Part shown: piece by piece, positions 43,828 to 52,796 of the stretch
Layout of the letters: the number at the start of each line of letters is the position of its first letter
Numbering within the stretch: the stretch's first letter is position 1
Assembly (NCBI GenBank): GCA_947501275.1
Contig: CANMVD010000001.1
Coordinates: 992,001-1,056,000 of the forward strand
Length of the DNA stretch: 64,000 nt
Source of the DNA: an uncultured Tateyamaria sp.
GTDB lineage: Bacteria > Pseudomonadota > Alphaproteobacteria > Rhodobacterales > Rhodobacteraceae
Reading direction: 5' to 3'
The notes under the pieces: generated by a model
The model's input: only the letters and a program-made list of their open reading frames with translations
The model's database searches: none
Told to the model about the DNA's origin: nothing
Made by a program: the position numbers and the translations under genes

Positions 43828-45042
43828 TCAGAAAAACGCCTGCAGACCGGTCTGTGCGCGTCCAAGGATCAGCGCGTGAATGTCGTGTGTGCCCTCGTAG
43901 GTGTTGACCGTTTCAAGGTTGGCGGAATGCCGGATCACGTGGAATTCTTCGCTGATCCCGTTACCGCCGTGCATGTCGCGGGCATGACGCGCGATGTCGA
44001 GCGCTTTGCCACAGTTGTTGCGCTTAATGAGGCTGATCTGCTCTGGTGCTGCGTGGCCGCTATCCATCATCTGCCCGACGCGCAACGCAGCTTGCAGTCC
44101 GAGTGCGATCTCGGTCTGCATATCGGCGAGCTTTTTCTGGAACAGCTGCGTCTGCGCGAGTGGCCGATTGAACTGCTTGCGGTCCAACCCATAGCCGCGC
44201 GCGCGGTGCCAGCAATCTTCAGCCGCCCCCATAACACCCCAAGCAATGCCGTAGCGGGCGCGGTTCAGGCAGCCAAATGGCCCCTTTAGTCCATCGACAC
44301 CCGGCAACAGCGCGTCTTCACCAACTTCGACACCATCCATGACGATTTCTCCAGTGACCGAGGCGCGAAGACTGAGTTTTCCGGCGATTTTTGGGGCTGA
44401 CAGACCCTTCGCCCCTTTTTCCAACACGAAGCCGCGGATCTTCCCCGCGTGGGCGTCGGACTTGGCCCAAACGACGAAAACATCCGCGATCGGACTGTTG
44501 GAAATCCACATCTTGGAGCCGGTCAAACGAAATCCGCCGTCGATTTTCTCGGCTCTTGTTTTCATGCCTGCGGGGTCTGATCCCGCGTCCGGTTCGGTCA
44601 GGCCAAAACACCCGATCCATTCGCCTGTGGCCAATTTGGGCAGATATTTCGCGCGTTGCGCGTCGCTACCGTAGGCGTCGATTGGATACATCACCAAAGA
44701 GCTTTGCACCGACATCATCGACCGATAACCGCTGTCCACACGTTCGATCTCACGCGAGATAAGACCGTAGGTTACATAGTCGGCACCCAATCCACCGTAG
44801 CTTTCATCGATGGTGGCACCCAAGAGGCCCGCAGCCCCCATTTCGGCGAATATCTCGGGCTCCACCCGCTCTTCGGCATAGGCGGTTTTGATGCGCGGCA
44901 TCAGTTTGTCATGAGCAAAGATAGCAGCCGCCTCGGCCAACATACGCTGATCTTCGTTCAGTTGATCGGCCAGCCGAAACGGATCCTGCCAATCGAATGT
45001 GCCAAGGTCGGGGCCAAAGCCCTCTTGCATCGTGTCTTTCAT
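43828..45042 (-). CDS. gcdH: glutaryl-CoA dehydrogenase
   Basis: Oxidatively decarboxylates glutaryl-CoA to crotonyl-CoA with FAD. The 404-residue protein begins with the family-typical [19 protein letters not shown], carries [18 protein letters not shown] at the acyl-CoA site, and the late [17 protein letters not shown] segment containing the catalytic Glu. Length and motifs are those of GcdH rather than a general acyl-CoA dehydrogenase. It overlaps the upstream aminotransferase gene by four bases and is three bases before the fused E1 gene; together these place it in lysine catabolism. Confidence 0.92.
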   Translation of the reverse strand: MKDTMQEGFGPDLGTFDWQDPFRLADQLNEDQRMLAEAAAIFAHDKLMPRIKTAYAEERVEPEIFAEMGAAGLLGATIDESYGGLGADYVTYGLISREIERVDSGYRSMMSVQSSLVMYPIDAYGSDAQRAKYLPKLATGEWIGCFGLTEPDAGSDPAGMKTRAEKIDGGFRLTGSKMWISNSPIADVFVVWAKSDAHAGKIRGFVLEKGAKGLSAPKIAGKLSLRASVTGEIVMDGVEVGEDALLPGVDGLKGPFGCLNRARYGIAWGVMGAAEDCWHRARGYGLDRKQFNRPLAQTQLFQKKLADMQTEIALGLQAALRVGQMMDSGHAAPEQISLIKRNNCGKALDIARHARDMHGGNGISEEFHVIRHSANLETVNTYEGTHDIHALILGRAQTGLQAFF

Positions 45043-46214
45043 CGTAAACCCCTCTCAAGTGCGGCCTGCAAGCGGTCCAGACCACGGGTGAGATCATCAT
45101 TTGAATAGGCAAAGGATAGGCGCAGATGCCCCGGTGCTCCGAAGGCTCTACCGGGCACGAGAGCTATACCGGCCCTTTCAAGAAGGGCCGCGCAGACATC
45201 CGCATCGGTGGAATTCGCGTCCAGATGATCTTCACAGTTTGGAAAGGCATAGAACGCCCCGTCCGGCACCCGGCAGGTGATCCCCGGCATCGCGTTCAGA
45301 CGGCCCACGACCAAATCGCGCCTCGCTTTGTAAGTGTCACACCGCTCTTTTAGCAGTGCGCGATCCCCGTTCAGTGCCGCCACCGCTGCAGCTTGCGAGA
45401 CCGAGGATGCGCCGGATGTGGACTGCCCCTGCACGACGGTCATCGCGTCAATAAGTGGGGCGGGTCCGATCCCCCAGCCAATACGCCAGCCTGTCATAGC
45501 CCAAGCCTTTGACACGCCGTCAACGACCAACGTCCGATCGCGCAATTCGGGGGCGGCGTCGCGAAAGCTGGTGAACGGCACGTAGGACAGATGACGATAG
45601 ATTTCGTCAGAGATCACCCATACATGCCGGGCACCTTTCAGTACTTGCGCCAGCGCCTGCAAATCCTGTTTGGCATAGACAGCCCCCGACGGATTGGACG
45701 GAGAATTCAGCATCAGCCAGCGCGTCTTGGGGGTAATCGCTTGTGCCAACCGATCTGGTGACAGCTTGAAACCGTCGGCCATGCTGCACGGCACGCGCAC
45801 CGGGATGCCGCCCGCTAGCGTGACCATATCGGCATAGCTCGTCCAGAAAGGTGTTGGCAGGATCACCTCGTCGCCTGTGTTCAGGGTTGCCAACAAGGCG
45901 TTGGCCAAAACCTGCTTGGCCCCTGTCGAAACGATGATTTTCTGTGTCTCAGCAGCAGTGTCCCGCGCGATAGCTTGCTGCAATTCGTTTGTTCCAGCGG
46001 TCGGTGTATAGCGCGTGGCGCCTTCCCGTGCGGCGGCATGGGCTCGGTCGATCACGAAAGCAGGCGTCGGCAAATCCGGCTCTCCGGTCGAGAGAGAGAT
46101 GATATCTTGCCCCGCCGCCTTTAACCTTGCCGCCTGCTCAGAGATCTGCACGATCCCCGACAGGCCAAGCCCGTCGAGGCGGGTCGCAGGTTCAAAGGTG
46201 TCAGTTTTGGTCAT
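45039..46214 (-). CDS. class I/II pyridoxal-phosphate aminotransferase
   Basis: A 391-residue aminotransferase with the fold-type I signature: [39 protein letters not shown] and the lysine site [13 protein letters not shown]. Family members transaminate aspartate, aromatic amino acids or 2-aminoadipate; here, with GcdH and ALDH7 genes, 2-aminoadipate -> 2-oxoadipate is the likely reaction. The ATG at 46214 is chosen over a start 57 codons earlier that would run into the LysR gene. First gene of the operon, diverging from the LysR gene across 104 bases. Confidence 0.88.
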   Translation of the reverse strand: MTKTDTFEPATRLDGLGLSGIVQISEQAARLKAAGQDIISLSTGEPDLPTPAFVIDRAHAAAREGATRYTPTAGTNELQQAIARDTAAETQKIIVSTGAKQVLANALLATLNTGDEVILPTPFWTSYADMVTLAGGIPVRVPCSMADGFKLSPDRLAQAITPKTRWLMLNSPSNPSGAVYAKQDLQALAQVLKGARHVWVISDEIYRHLSYVPFTSFRDAAPELRDRTLVVDGVSKAWAMTGWRIGWGIGPAPLIDAMTVVQGQSTSGASSVSQAAAVAALNGDRALLKERCDTYKARRDLVVGRLNAMPGITCRVPDGAFYAFPNCEDHLDANSTDADVCAALLERAGIALVPGRAFGAPGHLRLSFAYSNDDLTRGLDRLQAALERGLR

Positions 46215-46257
46215 GGGCGTCCGCTTCCCGATGGGGGTGCGGGATGAATCTACGGTT

Positions 46258-46295
46258 TTGACATCGTGATAATAAGGTGGATATTTTGCATATAT
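46258..46295. promoter_or_regulatory. LysR promoter and candidate LysR operator between divergent genes
   Basis: A perfect -35 box TTGACA (46258-46263) is followed 18 bases on by TATTTT (46282-46287), a fair -10 box for the LysR gene on the plus strand. Overlapping the -10 is ATATTTTGCATATAT (46281-46295), a dyad with ATAT arms matching the T-N11-A rule. It is well placed to control both the regulator and the aminotransferase operon. Confidence 0.45.
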
Positions 46296-46318
46296 ACATA
46301 GCTTTTGAGGCAGGTAAT

Positions 46319-47233
46319 ATGCAGATCCCATCAACCGCAGTGCTGCGTAGTTTTGAAGCGGCCGCAAAGGCGCAAAGCTATACATCCGCTGCAGAAATCC
46401 TGGGCATCAGCCAGGCGGTCGTCAGTCGTCAGGTCAAGGAATTTGAGGCATTGATCGGCACGCCCCTGTTTCGCAAGGACGGCCGGGGCGTTGTGTTGAC
46501 GCCGGCTGGGCAATCCTTGTCCGCAAGCCTGCAAGACAATCTGGCCGCTTTGAGACGCACGATTGCCAATGCGCGGGCCGCAGGGGAGACAGGGCAATCC
46601 TTGCGCATCGCCATTTTGCCAACCTTCGGGTCGCGCTGGCTCATGCCGCGACTTGCCGGGTTTCGTGCGCGGCAACCGGGCGTCACGCTGTCATTTGAAA
46701 GCCATACCCGCCCGTTTGATCTGGCCAAGGCGGGCGTTGACGTGGCGATTCATTTCGGATCGTCCGACTGGGTTGGTGGTCGGGCGATGCGGCTTTGCCC
46801 CGAGGATCTGATCGTCGTTGCCGCACCCGCGTTGATGGCGCATTCGGACCCCAAGGGCGGCGCGGACTACAACACTCTGCCGCGTCTGCATCTGACCAGT
46901 CGGGCAGAGCTGTGGCCCGCGTTCTTAAAGTCACAGAATGTGACGGTTGAGAGTGCGACGGTCGGGGACCGCTTTGATCAGTTCTCGGCCATGATTGCGG
47001 CCGCGGTTCATGGGCTCGGGGCCGCGATCGTGCCTGCCTATCTGGTCGAAGCAGAGCTGGCGCAGCGTACCTTGCACAAGATCGGACAGGCGCCATGCGG
47101 ATCGGGCCAGTATTACGTCGTTCGCCCGCTCGGTCTGCGGAACGCAACCGCAACCGCATTTTGCGATTGGGTCCGGGCAGAGGCAGCGTCATCCCAACGG
47201 TTGCGCGCCCACGCCGGTGACCTACCCGGTTAA
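46319..47233 (+). CDS. LysR-family regulator (GcvA-like)
   Basis: A 304-residue LysR protein: helix-turn-helix (LRSFEAAAKAQSYTSAAEILGISQAVVSRQVKEFEALIG) and ligand domain with LRIAILPTFGSRWLMPRL, the GcvA-like subgroup. Adjacent and divergent from the aminotransferase-gcdH operon, so a role as its activator is probable; LysR genes beside gcdH are common in proteobacteria. The ATG at 46319 follows GAGGCAGG. The 3' end overlaps the convergent dehydrogenase gene by 12 bases. Confidence 0.92.
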   Translation: MQIPSTAVLRSFEAAAKAQSYTSAAEILGISQAVVSRQVKEFEALIGTPLFRKDGRGVVLTPAGQSLSASLQDNLAALRRTIANARAAGETGQSLRIAILPTFGSRWLMPRLAGFRARQPGVTLSFESHTRPFDLAKAGVDVAIHFGSSDWVGGRAMRLCPEDLIVVAAPALMAHSDPKGGADYNTLPRLHLTSRAELWPAFLKSQNVTVESATVGDRFDQFSAMIAAAVHGLGAAIVPAYLVEAELAQRTLHKIGQAPCGSGQYYVVRPLGLRNATATAFCDWVRAEAASSQRLRAHAGDLPG

Positions 47234-48286
47234 GTCGTAGAAGCGCCCGGTTTCCGTTTGCAGGAACGCCGTGAGCGGCACGTTTTCCTGCTTGAGGAAT
47301 CCGGATTGCGGTAGCGTGCCGTCGCGGACCATTTCGATGATGGCGACCACCGATGACGCTGTCGTCCAGGCGATGGCGGTCCGTGTCCGCCCAGCCTGCT
47401 CAACGGGCTTGTAAGCGCGCACGAATTCTTCTCGTGCAAGAACGCCGTCTTTGAGGCCCTCTGCCGCGATGTGGACATAGACGATGTCATCCGAAACCGG
47501 GGGTTTTGCATTCACGAGGATCTCGCCCGCTTCCTTGCGCCGGTCGCGCATCAGAAGTTCATGGAAGAAGAAGTTCATCAGGTTGGCATGGCCGGGATAG
47601 CGCAGGGACTTGTAATCCATGTTCGGGACGATCCCCAGATATGTCTCGCACATGGTTCCCAGCCCGCCAGAAGTGGTGAACGCCTCAAGCTCGGTGCCAC
47701 CGATATAATGCTTCTCGATCCACTCCATGGGCGAGACCTGCTTAATGACGCCGTCTTCGAGCACTTCGCAATCGTTGAGGTATTCGTTCACGACGCCTTC
47801 GGGCGACCAGTTGAACGAATATCCCATCAGCCCAGTCGGGTTTTGCGGCAAGGCACCAACACGCATTTTGCACGACCGGCAGTCATCAAAGCGGGAAATC
47901 AGGTCTGCGCCAACAATGCCGACGAAACCCGGTGCGAGCCCGCATTGCGGTGCCATCAGCCTTTTCGACCTTTGCGATAGATCGATGATCCGCTTCGTCG
48001 TCGGCACGTCCTCGGTCAGATCAAAGTAATGGATTTCGGCGTCAACGGCTGCTTCGGCCAGGGATGCGTTCAAGTGATAGGGCAGGCAGGACAGAACGGC
48101 GTCGACAGTTCCGAATATTCGTGCGACTTCCGCAGCGTCGGCCATATCCGCTGGACGGACTGAAAACGGCATGTCCGTGACCCGCGGCGCTTGATCAAAG
48201 GCATGAACCTCAAAGCCCGCTTCATGCAGCAACTCGGACGCAAGCAAGCCGACTTTTCCAAGCCCCAGAACGGCAATTTTTTTCAT
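47222..48286 (-). CDS. saccharopine/lysine dehydrogenase family protein (candidate L-lysine 6-dehydrogenase)
   Basis: A 354-residue protein: N-terminal Rossmann domain starting KKIAVLGLGKVGLLASELL (NAD binding), then the saccharopine-dehydrogenase C-terminal domain (APGFVGIVGADLISRF, GLGTMCETYLG). Its length equals L-lysine 6-dehydrogenase, known from roseobacters, which oxidises lysine to the cyclic piperideine-6-carboxylate; the ALDH7 enzyme encoded nearby would take this on. The lysine assignment rests on context. It is in a minus-strand run with the glutamine-synthetase-like and RpiR genes. Confidence 0.8.
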   Translation of the reverse strand: MKKIAVLGLGKVGLLASELLHEAGFEVHAFDQAPRVTDMPFSVRPADMADAAEVARIFGTVDAVLSCLPYHLNASLAEAAVDAEIHYFDLTEDVPTTKRIIDLSQRSKRLMAPQCGLAPGFVGIVGADLISRFDDCRSCKMRVGALPQNPTGLMGYSFNWSPEGVVNEYLNDCEVLEDGVIKQVSPMEWIEKHYIGGTELEAFTTSGGLGTMCETYLGIVPNMDYKSLRYPGHANLMNFFFHELLMRDRRKEAGEILVNAKPPVSDDIVYVHIAAEGLKDGVLAREEFVRAYKPVEQAGRTRTAIAWTTASSVVAIIEMVRDGTLPQSGFLKQENVPLTAFLQTETGRFYDLTG

Positions 48287-48339
48287 CGCGGGGGTCCTTC
48301 TCTCATATCAATGGTGATGTCTTTGGTGAAATCCGTCGC

Positions 48340-49650
48340 TCAATAGGTTTCGGCATAGGCTGCGCAGGCCTCTTCCACGGTCATGTCTTTCACATGGTCT
48401 ATCTCGGCCGCCTTGTGCGCGCGGTAAAGCGGCACGAAGCCATCGGGGAACCAACCGGCGACGGTAGGATCGTTACCGAACCGCTCCAGCGCGGCCTCAA
48501 GCGTTTCAGGAAGCCTCTCGAACCCGCGGCTGGCGAGCGCGTCTGCTGACAGCTCTGACAGGTCATCGGTTGTGGGTGCTGGCGATGTAAAGCCGTCTTC
48601 GATCCCCTGCGCCCCGGCATGAACGATTGCCGCCAAAGCAAGATGCGGACAGGCGGCAGCGTCGGCGGCGCGGTATTCAAGGTTGAACTGCTTGGCGATC
48701 TTGTCCGGTGCGTCGCCGGTGACCGGGCAAATGCGCAGGGATGCCTCTCGGTCTTGATGGCCGAGGTTGTTGTAGGCCGCGGACCATCTGTGGGGCGTCA
48801 AACGCTGATAGGAAATATGGCTGGGTGCGGTCAGGGCGACAATGGCGGGCAGGTATTTCAGCACCCCAGCCGCGAAGGCATCGGTGATCTGCGACATGCC
48901 CGCCGGGCCCTGTGGGTCGTAGGTTTTGAACGCGCCGTCGCCATCGACAAAACTGAAGTGGATATGCACGCCATTGCCGACTGATGCGATGTCCTGGATC
49001 GGGACAAATGTCGCCTCTTCCCCGCAGGCGCTGGCAACGCTGCGCGTCACTTCCCGCAGGATGACCGCTGCGTCTGCCGCACGGATGCCGATATCAGGTG
49101 TGATGACAACTTCGTATTGGTTAGGTCCGTATTCCTTCATGATGCTGTCGGGCGCGATACCGGCGCCTTTCAAAGCGCCCGTAAGCGCCTCAAGAAACGG
49201 ACGCTTTGCCTCAAATGCCGCGCGGCCAAACCCTGCATTGTCCTGCGACGGACCTTTAAGTTGGAATTCATGCTCGAACGCCGCATTCAGATGGCAACCG
49301 GTCAGCCTTTCCAGCCGCGCCAGCGCATCCCGCAACATTTGGCGCATGCACAATGGCCATGGTTCTCCCTCAAGGGTCACGATGTTGCCGAGCATCCAGT
49401 GTTCTGACTGCCCGTTCGGCAGCGACAGCTTGACCTCTGCCTCCGGGTCTGGGCGCAAAAGCAGATCACCGATAGACCCAAACGGACTGTCCCCGATGCC
49501 GTCAAAACAGGTGATTTGGATATTCGTTGGCACCCAGCCGACACCCCGCGTCAGGCGCTTTTCCAACTGATCTGCAGGAAAGCCCTTGCCGCGCACCTTA
49601 CCCGCAAGATCACAGGTCACTGCCTGGATCAGAGGTGTCGGATCGCTCAT
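48340..49650 (-). CDS. glutamine synthetase-like gamma-glutamyl ligase
   Basis: A 436-residue protein of the glutamine-synthetase fold: FEHEFQLKG holds the metal-binding Glu pattern, VGNGVHIHFSF the second metal site, SAAYNNLGHQDREASLRIC the ATP/ligand region. It departs from GlnA in length and motif detail, resembling the amine-gamma-glutamylating group such as PuuA and GlnT-like proteins, which attach glutamate to an amine before breakdown. ATG at 49650 has AAGGACAAGG upstream. Overlaps the rpiR gene by four bases. Confidence 0.82.
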   Translation of the reverse strand: MSDPTPLIQAVTCDLAGKVRGKGFPADQLEKRLTRGVGWVPTNIQITCFDGIGDSPFGSIGDLLLRPDPEAEVKLSLPNGQSEHWMLGNIVTLEGEPWPLCMRQMLRDALARLERLTGCHLNAAFEHEFQLKGPSQDNAGFGRAAFEAKRPFLEALTGALKGAGIAPDSIMKEYGPNQYEVVITPDIGIRAADAAVILREVTRSVASACGEEATFVPIQDIASVGNGVHIHFSFVDGDGAFKTYDPQGPAGMSQITDAFAAGVLKYLPAIVALTAPSHISYQRLTPHRWSAAYNNLGHQDREASLRICPVTGDAPDKIAKQFNLEYRAADAAACPHLALAAIVHAGAQGIEDGFTSPAPTTDDLSELSADALASRGFERLPETLEAALERFGNDPTVAGWFPDGFVPLYRAHKAAEIDHVKDMTVEEACAAYAETY

Positions 49651-50498
49651 ACCTTGTCCTTTCCAACGGGCCGCAGGGCATCCCACGCTTCAATCCGCGT
49701 GCGCGTTTCGTCCCAGTTGTCTTCTGCGATGCGTGTCACGATGGCCTCGGTGACGGCGAGTGCCGACGAATACGTGTCCCACAGCGTGCCTGAATCGATC
49801 GGCACTGCCAGAACCTCGGACGCGTGGCGCGCGATCGGGGAAATCCATTTGTCGGTCATCAGGATGATTTCCGCACCGCGCTCCTGATGGGCCTGCTCTG
49901 CCAACCTGTGCAGCGCAGCCTGATAGCGGCGGAAATCGACAATGAAGAACATGTCGCCGGGCCGCATCCGCAACAGGTAATCCGGCCAGCTTTCGGGGTT
50001 CTGGGGCAAGTGATAGACCCCGTCACGCGCCTGACGCAGGTGAAACGACAGGTGCGCGGCAATCGTGTCGCTGATCCGGCCACCCAAGGTGTAGACCGAG
50101 CGTTTCTTGTTTGAGAACGCTTGACAAACCCGTAGAAACTGGTCCTCGGTAATCGCATCACCCGCAATCGCCATCTGCTGCACGGTCTTTTCAAGAAAAT
50201 CGTTGAGGTATCCGCCTTCGATTTCGCGGGTGCCAGAATGCGCGTGCGCGGGGCTACGGTTTCCTTCCTTTAACTCGGTAATCAGGTCGCGTTGGAACTC
50301 CTGATAGCCTGACAGCCCGATCTTGACCATAAAACGCGAGATCGACGCCGCCGACACTTCGGACCGCTGCGAAAGCTCTTGAATCGAAGCGAGGCCGGAG
50401 AACGGGTAATCCGCCAGAATGGCAGTGGCGAGCTTGCGCTCACCGGCCGTCAGCTGGCTCGCGTTGTCTTCGATTTTGCTTTTGACACTGACGGACAT
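49647..50498 (-). CDS. MurR/RpiR-family transcriptional regulator
   Basis: A 283-residue regulator with an N-terminal RpiR helix-turn-helix (LASIQELSQRSEVSAASISRFMVKIGLSGYQEF) and a C-terminal SIS domain (VYTLGGRISDTIAAHLSFHLRQARD) that senses a small molecule, usually a sugar phosphate. ATG at 50498 is preceded by GAGAGGTG. It diverges from the amidohydrolase/importer operon and heads the glutamine-synthetase-like/dehydrogenase operon, so it may control both, through direct repeats in the AT-rich gap. Confidence 0.9.
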   Translation of the reverse strand: MSVSVKSKIEDNASQLTAGERKLATAILADYPFSGLASIQELSQRSEVSAASISRFMVKIGLSGYQEFQRDLITELKEGNRSPAHAHSGTREIEGGYLNDFLEKTVQQMAIAGDAITEDQFLRVCQAFSNKKRSVYTLGGRISDTIAAHLSFHLRQARDGVYHLPQNPESWPDYLLRMRPGDMFFIVDFRRYQAALHRLAEQAHQERGAEIILMTDKWISPIARHASEVLAVPIDSGTLWDTYSSALAVTEAIVTRIAEDNWDETRTRIEAWDALRPVGKDKV

Positions 50499-50530
50499 TG
50501 GCACCTCTCTTCTTTCAGCCATAACGAAAA

Positions 50531-50579
50531 GAATTTTTCATTCAAGATAATTTTGTTGACTTTGAAAATTATTATTCAA
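50531..50579. promoter_or_regulatory. AT-rich control region with a direct repeat (candidate RpiR site)
   Basis: GAATTTTTCATTCAA (50531-50545) and GAAAATTATTATTCAA (50564-50579) are related repeats about 33 bases apart, three helical turns. A TTGACT hexamer between them (50556-50561) could be a -35 box. The region lies between the divergent RpiR gene and the amidohydrolase operon, the place where a shared operator is expected. Confidence 0.5.
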
Positions 50580-50640
50580 TGCTTAGATGCATGAAATTGC
50601 ACTCGCATCTACCGCGCCCCTGTCTGGATCGGAGGCATTG

Positions 50641-51414
50641 ATGGCCCAGCTTATGCCAAACCGTCGTCTTTTGTCGTCAAATGATGCGGCGCCTGTCGAG
50701 ATTCGTCGTGCGACAGCAGAGAGCGATATCCTGTTGGTATGTGAACACGCCGGTCAGGCGACACCCGCGGCGCTGGGGACACTCGGCCTGTCGCCCGATG
50801 ATTTTAACAGCCACATTGGCTGGGATATTGGTGCGGAAGCGGTTGCGCGAAGGATGTCGGATCGCCTTGGCGCCCCGCTCATCGTTCAGCGCTACAGCAG
50901 GCTTGTGATCGACTGCAACCGCCCGCCGGGCTCGGACGGATCGATCCCCAAAATGACGGGAGGTATCCACGTGCCGGGCAATGGGGGGCTTAGTCCGGAC
51001 GACGCCGAAGCTCGGAAGCGCGAGATTTTCGATCCCTACGATGCAGCCGTGGCGACCACGGTGCACGAACATCGCTTCCGCGCGATCTTTTCCATTCATT
51101 CATTCACACCGGACTACCCGGGTGAAACGCGTCCTTGGGATCTTGGGCTTTTGTCGCGTCGCGATACGATGACCGCGCAGGCCCTTGCGGATAAGATATC
51201 GCAGTCAGATCCAAGTCTTAGCATCGCACTCGACCAGCCTTATCAGATCGATGATGAAACCGATTGGCTGATCCCGCGATATGCCGAAGCCAAGGGCCTC
51301 TCCCATGCGCTAATCGAAATTTGCAACAAGCGCATCGTCGATGAAAGCGGTCAAGACCGTTGGGCAATGCTTCTTTCCGACGCGATCCGAACCTTGATGG
51401 ATGACGCAGAATGA
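50641..51414 (+). CDS. N-formylglutamate amidohydrolase family protein
   Basis: A 257-residue zinc hydrolase of the FGase family, which removes formyl groups from N-formyl amino acids. ILLVCEHAG near the N-terminus, SRLVIDCNRPPG and FSIHSFTPDY carry the conserved His and Asp residues. The ATG at 50641 has GGAGG six bases upstream; a start at 50587 lacks one. First gene of a plus-strand operon with a hydrolase, ABC importer and acetamidase. It is not next to histidine-degradation genes, so the substrate is likely another N-acyl compound. Confidence 0.87.
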   Translation: MAQLMPNRRLLSSNDAAPVEIRRATAESDILLVCEHAGQATPAALGTLGLSPDDFNSHIGWDIGAEAVARRMSDRLGAPLIVQRYSRLVIDCNRPPGSDGSIPKMTGGIHVPGNGGLSPDDAEARKREIFDPYDAAVATTVHEHRFRAIFSIHSFTPDYPGETRPWDLGLLSRRDTMTAQALADKISQSDPSLSIALDQPYQIDDETDWLIPRYAEAKGLSHALIEICNKRIVDESGQDRWAMLLSDAIRTLMDDAE

Positions 51415-52055
51415 CCCTGTCGCGCGATATACCGCTTGAGCCAGAGCAGTCGGCGATCCTGTTCGTTGATGTGCAGAATTTCGCAGCCCACCGGGACGGC
51501 GCAGAGTTTCGCGACCTCTCGGACGAGGATTTCAACAACACTTACGGATGGTTCTTTCGTGAGATGAAGTCGCGGGTGATACCGAACATGCAGGCCCTGC
51601 AATCAGCCTTTCGCAAAGCCGGGATCGAGGTTCTTTATACCACAATCGAAAGCCTGACACTGGACGGGCGCGACCGGTCGCTCGACTACAAAATCACCGG
51701 CTTCAACGTGCCGAAAGGGTCATGGGACGGCAAAGTGATCGACCAGATCGCACCTCAAGGCGATGAAATCGTGTTTCCCAAGTCGTCCTCTTCGGTTTTT
51801 GTCTCGACCCATATTGACTACGTGTTGCGCAATCTTGGCACGCGGCAATTGGTGATCTGTGGGATCATCACGGATCAATGCGTCGAAAGTGCGATCCGCG
51901 ATGCCTGTGACTTGGGATATCTGGTGACGCAAGTGACCGATGCCTGCCTGACATACACGCCTGAACGTCACGCAAATTCGCTTTCCGCGATCAAGGGGTA
52001 TTGCCGCCAGGTCACGACCCAAGAGCTTCTGCAAGAGCTGGGGACGTCCGCATGA
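51411..52055 (+). CDS. isochorismatase-like cysteine hydrolase
   Basis: A 214-residue protein of the isochorismatase/nicotinamidase fold: FVDVQN supplies the catalytic Asp, the FPKSSSSVF region the Lys, and GIITDQCVESAIRDA the nucleophile Cys with the cis-peptide-like loop. Members hydrolyse amides such as carbamoyl-sarcosine, nicotinamide, ureidoacrylate or formamide derivatives. Four-base overlaps with genes on both sides show tight coupling in the amide-related operon. Confidence 0.87.
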   Translation: MTLSRDIPLEPEQSAILFVDVQNFAAHRDGAEFRDLSDEDFNNTYGWFFREMKSRVIPNMQALQSAFRKAGIEVLYTTIESLTLDGRDRSLDYKITGFNVPKGSWDGKVIDQIAPQGDEIVFPKSSSSVFVSTHIDYVLRNLGTRQLVICGIITDQCVESAIRDACDLGYLVTQVTDACLTYTPERHANSLSAIKGYCRQVTTQELLQELGTSA

Positions 52056-52795
52056 CCGCGATCCTTTCCCTGCAAAGCCTTGGCAAGTCTTTCGGCGGTG
52101 TGCAGGCCGTGCGCGATGTCAGCTTGGGGATTGCCACAGGTGAGATCTATGGCTTGATCGGCCCCAACGGCGCGGGAAAATCAACGCTGGTGAACCTGAT
52201 GACGGGGCTGTTGCGCCCGACAAAAGGCGAGGTGTTCTTTGACGGCCGAACCACACGAGGGCTACGGCCAGATCAATGCGCCAAGCTAGGCGTTACGCGG
52301 ACGTTTCAGAACTTGCGACTGTTCCCAAGCCTGAGCGTTGGTCAAAATATCGACGTGGCCCGCGTGCCGGGGCATGACCCGGACCTGATCGACGCCGCCC
52401 TGGTTGAATTCGGTCTGCAAGGGCAACTAGGTCGGTCCGCGGGGGCGCTCCCCTACGGCGATCAGCGCCGGCTGGAAATCGTGCGCGCCCTGGCGCTGAA
52501 ACCGAAAATCCTGATGCTGGACGAACCTGCGGCCGGAATGAACGAGGATGAGACCGCGGCATTGGGCGTCTCACTGAGATGGGTGAAGGAAAAGGCAGGC
52601 TGCGCGCTGCTGGTGATCGACCACGACCTGAAGTTCATCATGACCCTTTGCGACCGGATAGGCGTCCTCGACATGGGCACGCTCATCGCCGAAGGCACCC
52701 CCGCTGAAATCACAAAAAACCCCGAGGTCATCAGAGCATATCTGGGCGAAGACGCAGAAGCCGATCTCGTGCATGGAAACCAACAAGGAGACTGA
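52052..52795 (+). CDS. branched-chain-type ABC importer ATP-binding protein (LivG-like)
   Basis: A 247-residue ATPase: Walker A GPNGAGKST, the LivG-type signature LPYGDQRRLEIVRALA, Walker B KILMLDEPAAGMN and VIDHDLKFIM. Energises a high-affinity importer with the binding protein and two permeases encoded downstream. The ATG overlaps the hydrolase stop by four bases. Substrate unknown; the enzyme genes around it suggest an N-acyl or amide compound. Confidence 0.93.
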   Translation: MTAILSLQSLGKSFGGVQAVRDVSLGIATGEIYGLIGPNGAGKSTLVNLMTGLLRPTKGEVFFDGRTTRGLRPDQCAKLGVTRTFQNLRLFPSLSVGQNIDVARVPGHDPDLIDAALVEFGLQGQLGRSAGALPYGDQRRLEIVRALALKPKILMLDEPAAGMNEDETAALGVSLRWVKEKAGCALLVIDHDLKFIMTLCDRIGVLDMGTLIAEGTPAEITKNPEVIRAYLGEDAEADLVHGNQQGD

Positions 52796-52796
52796 A

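Noticed and set aside
43378-44289. 303-codon plus-strand frame over gcdH and E1
   Set aside because: Shadow of two real genes; translation lacks coherent hydrophobic structure or motifs.
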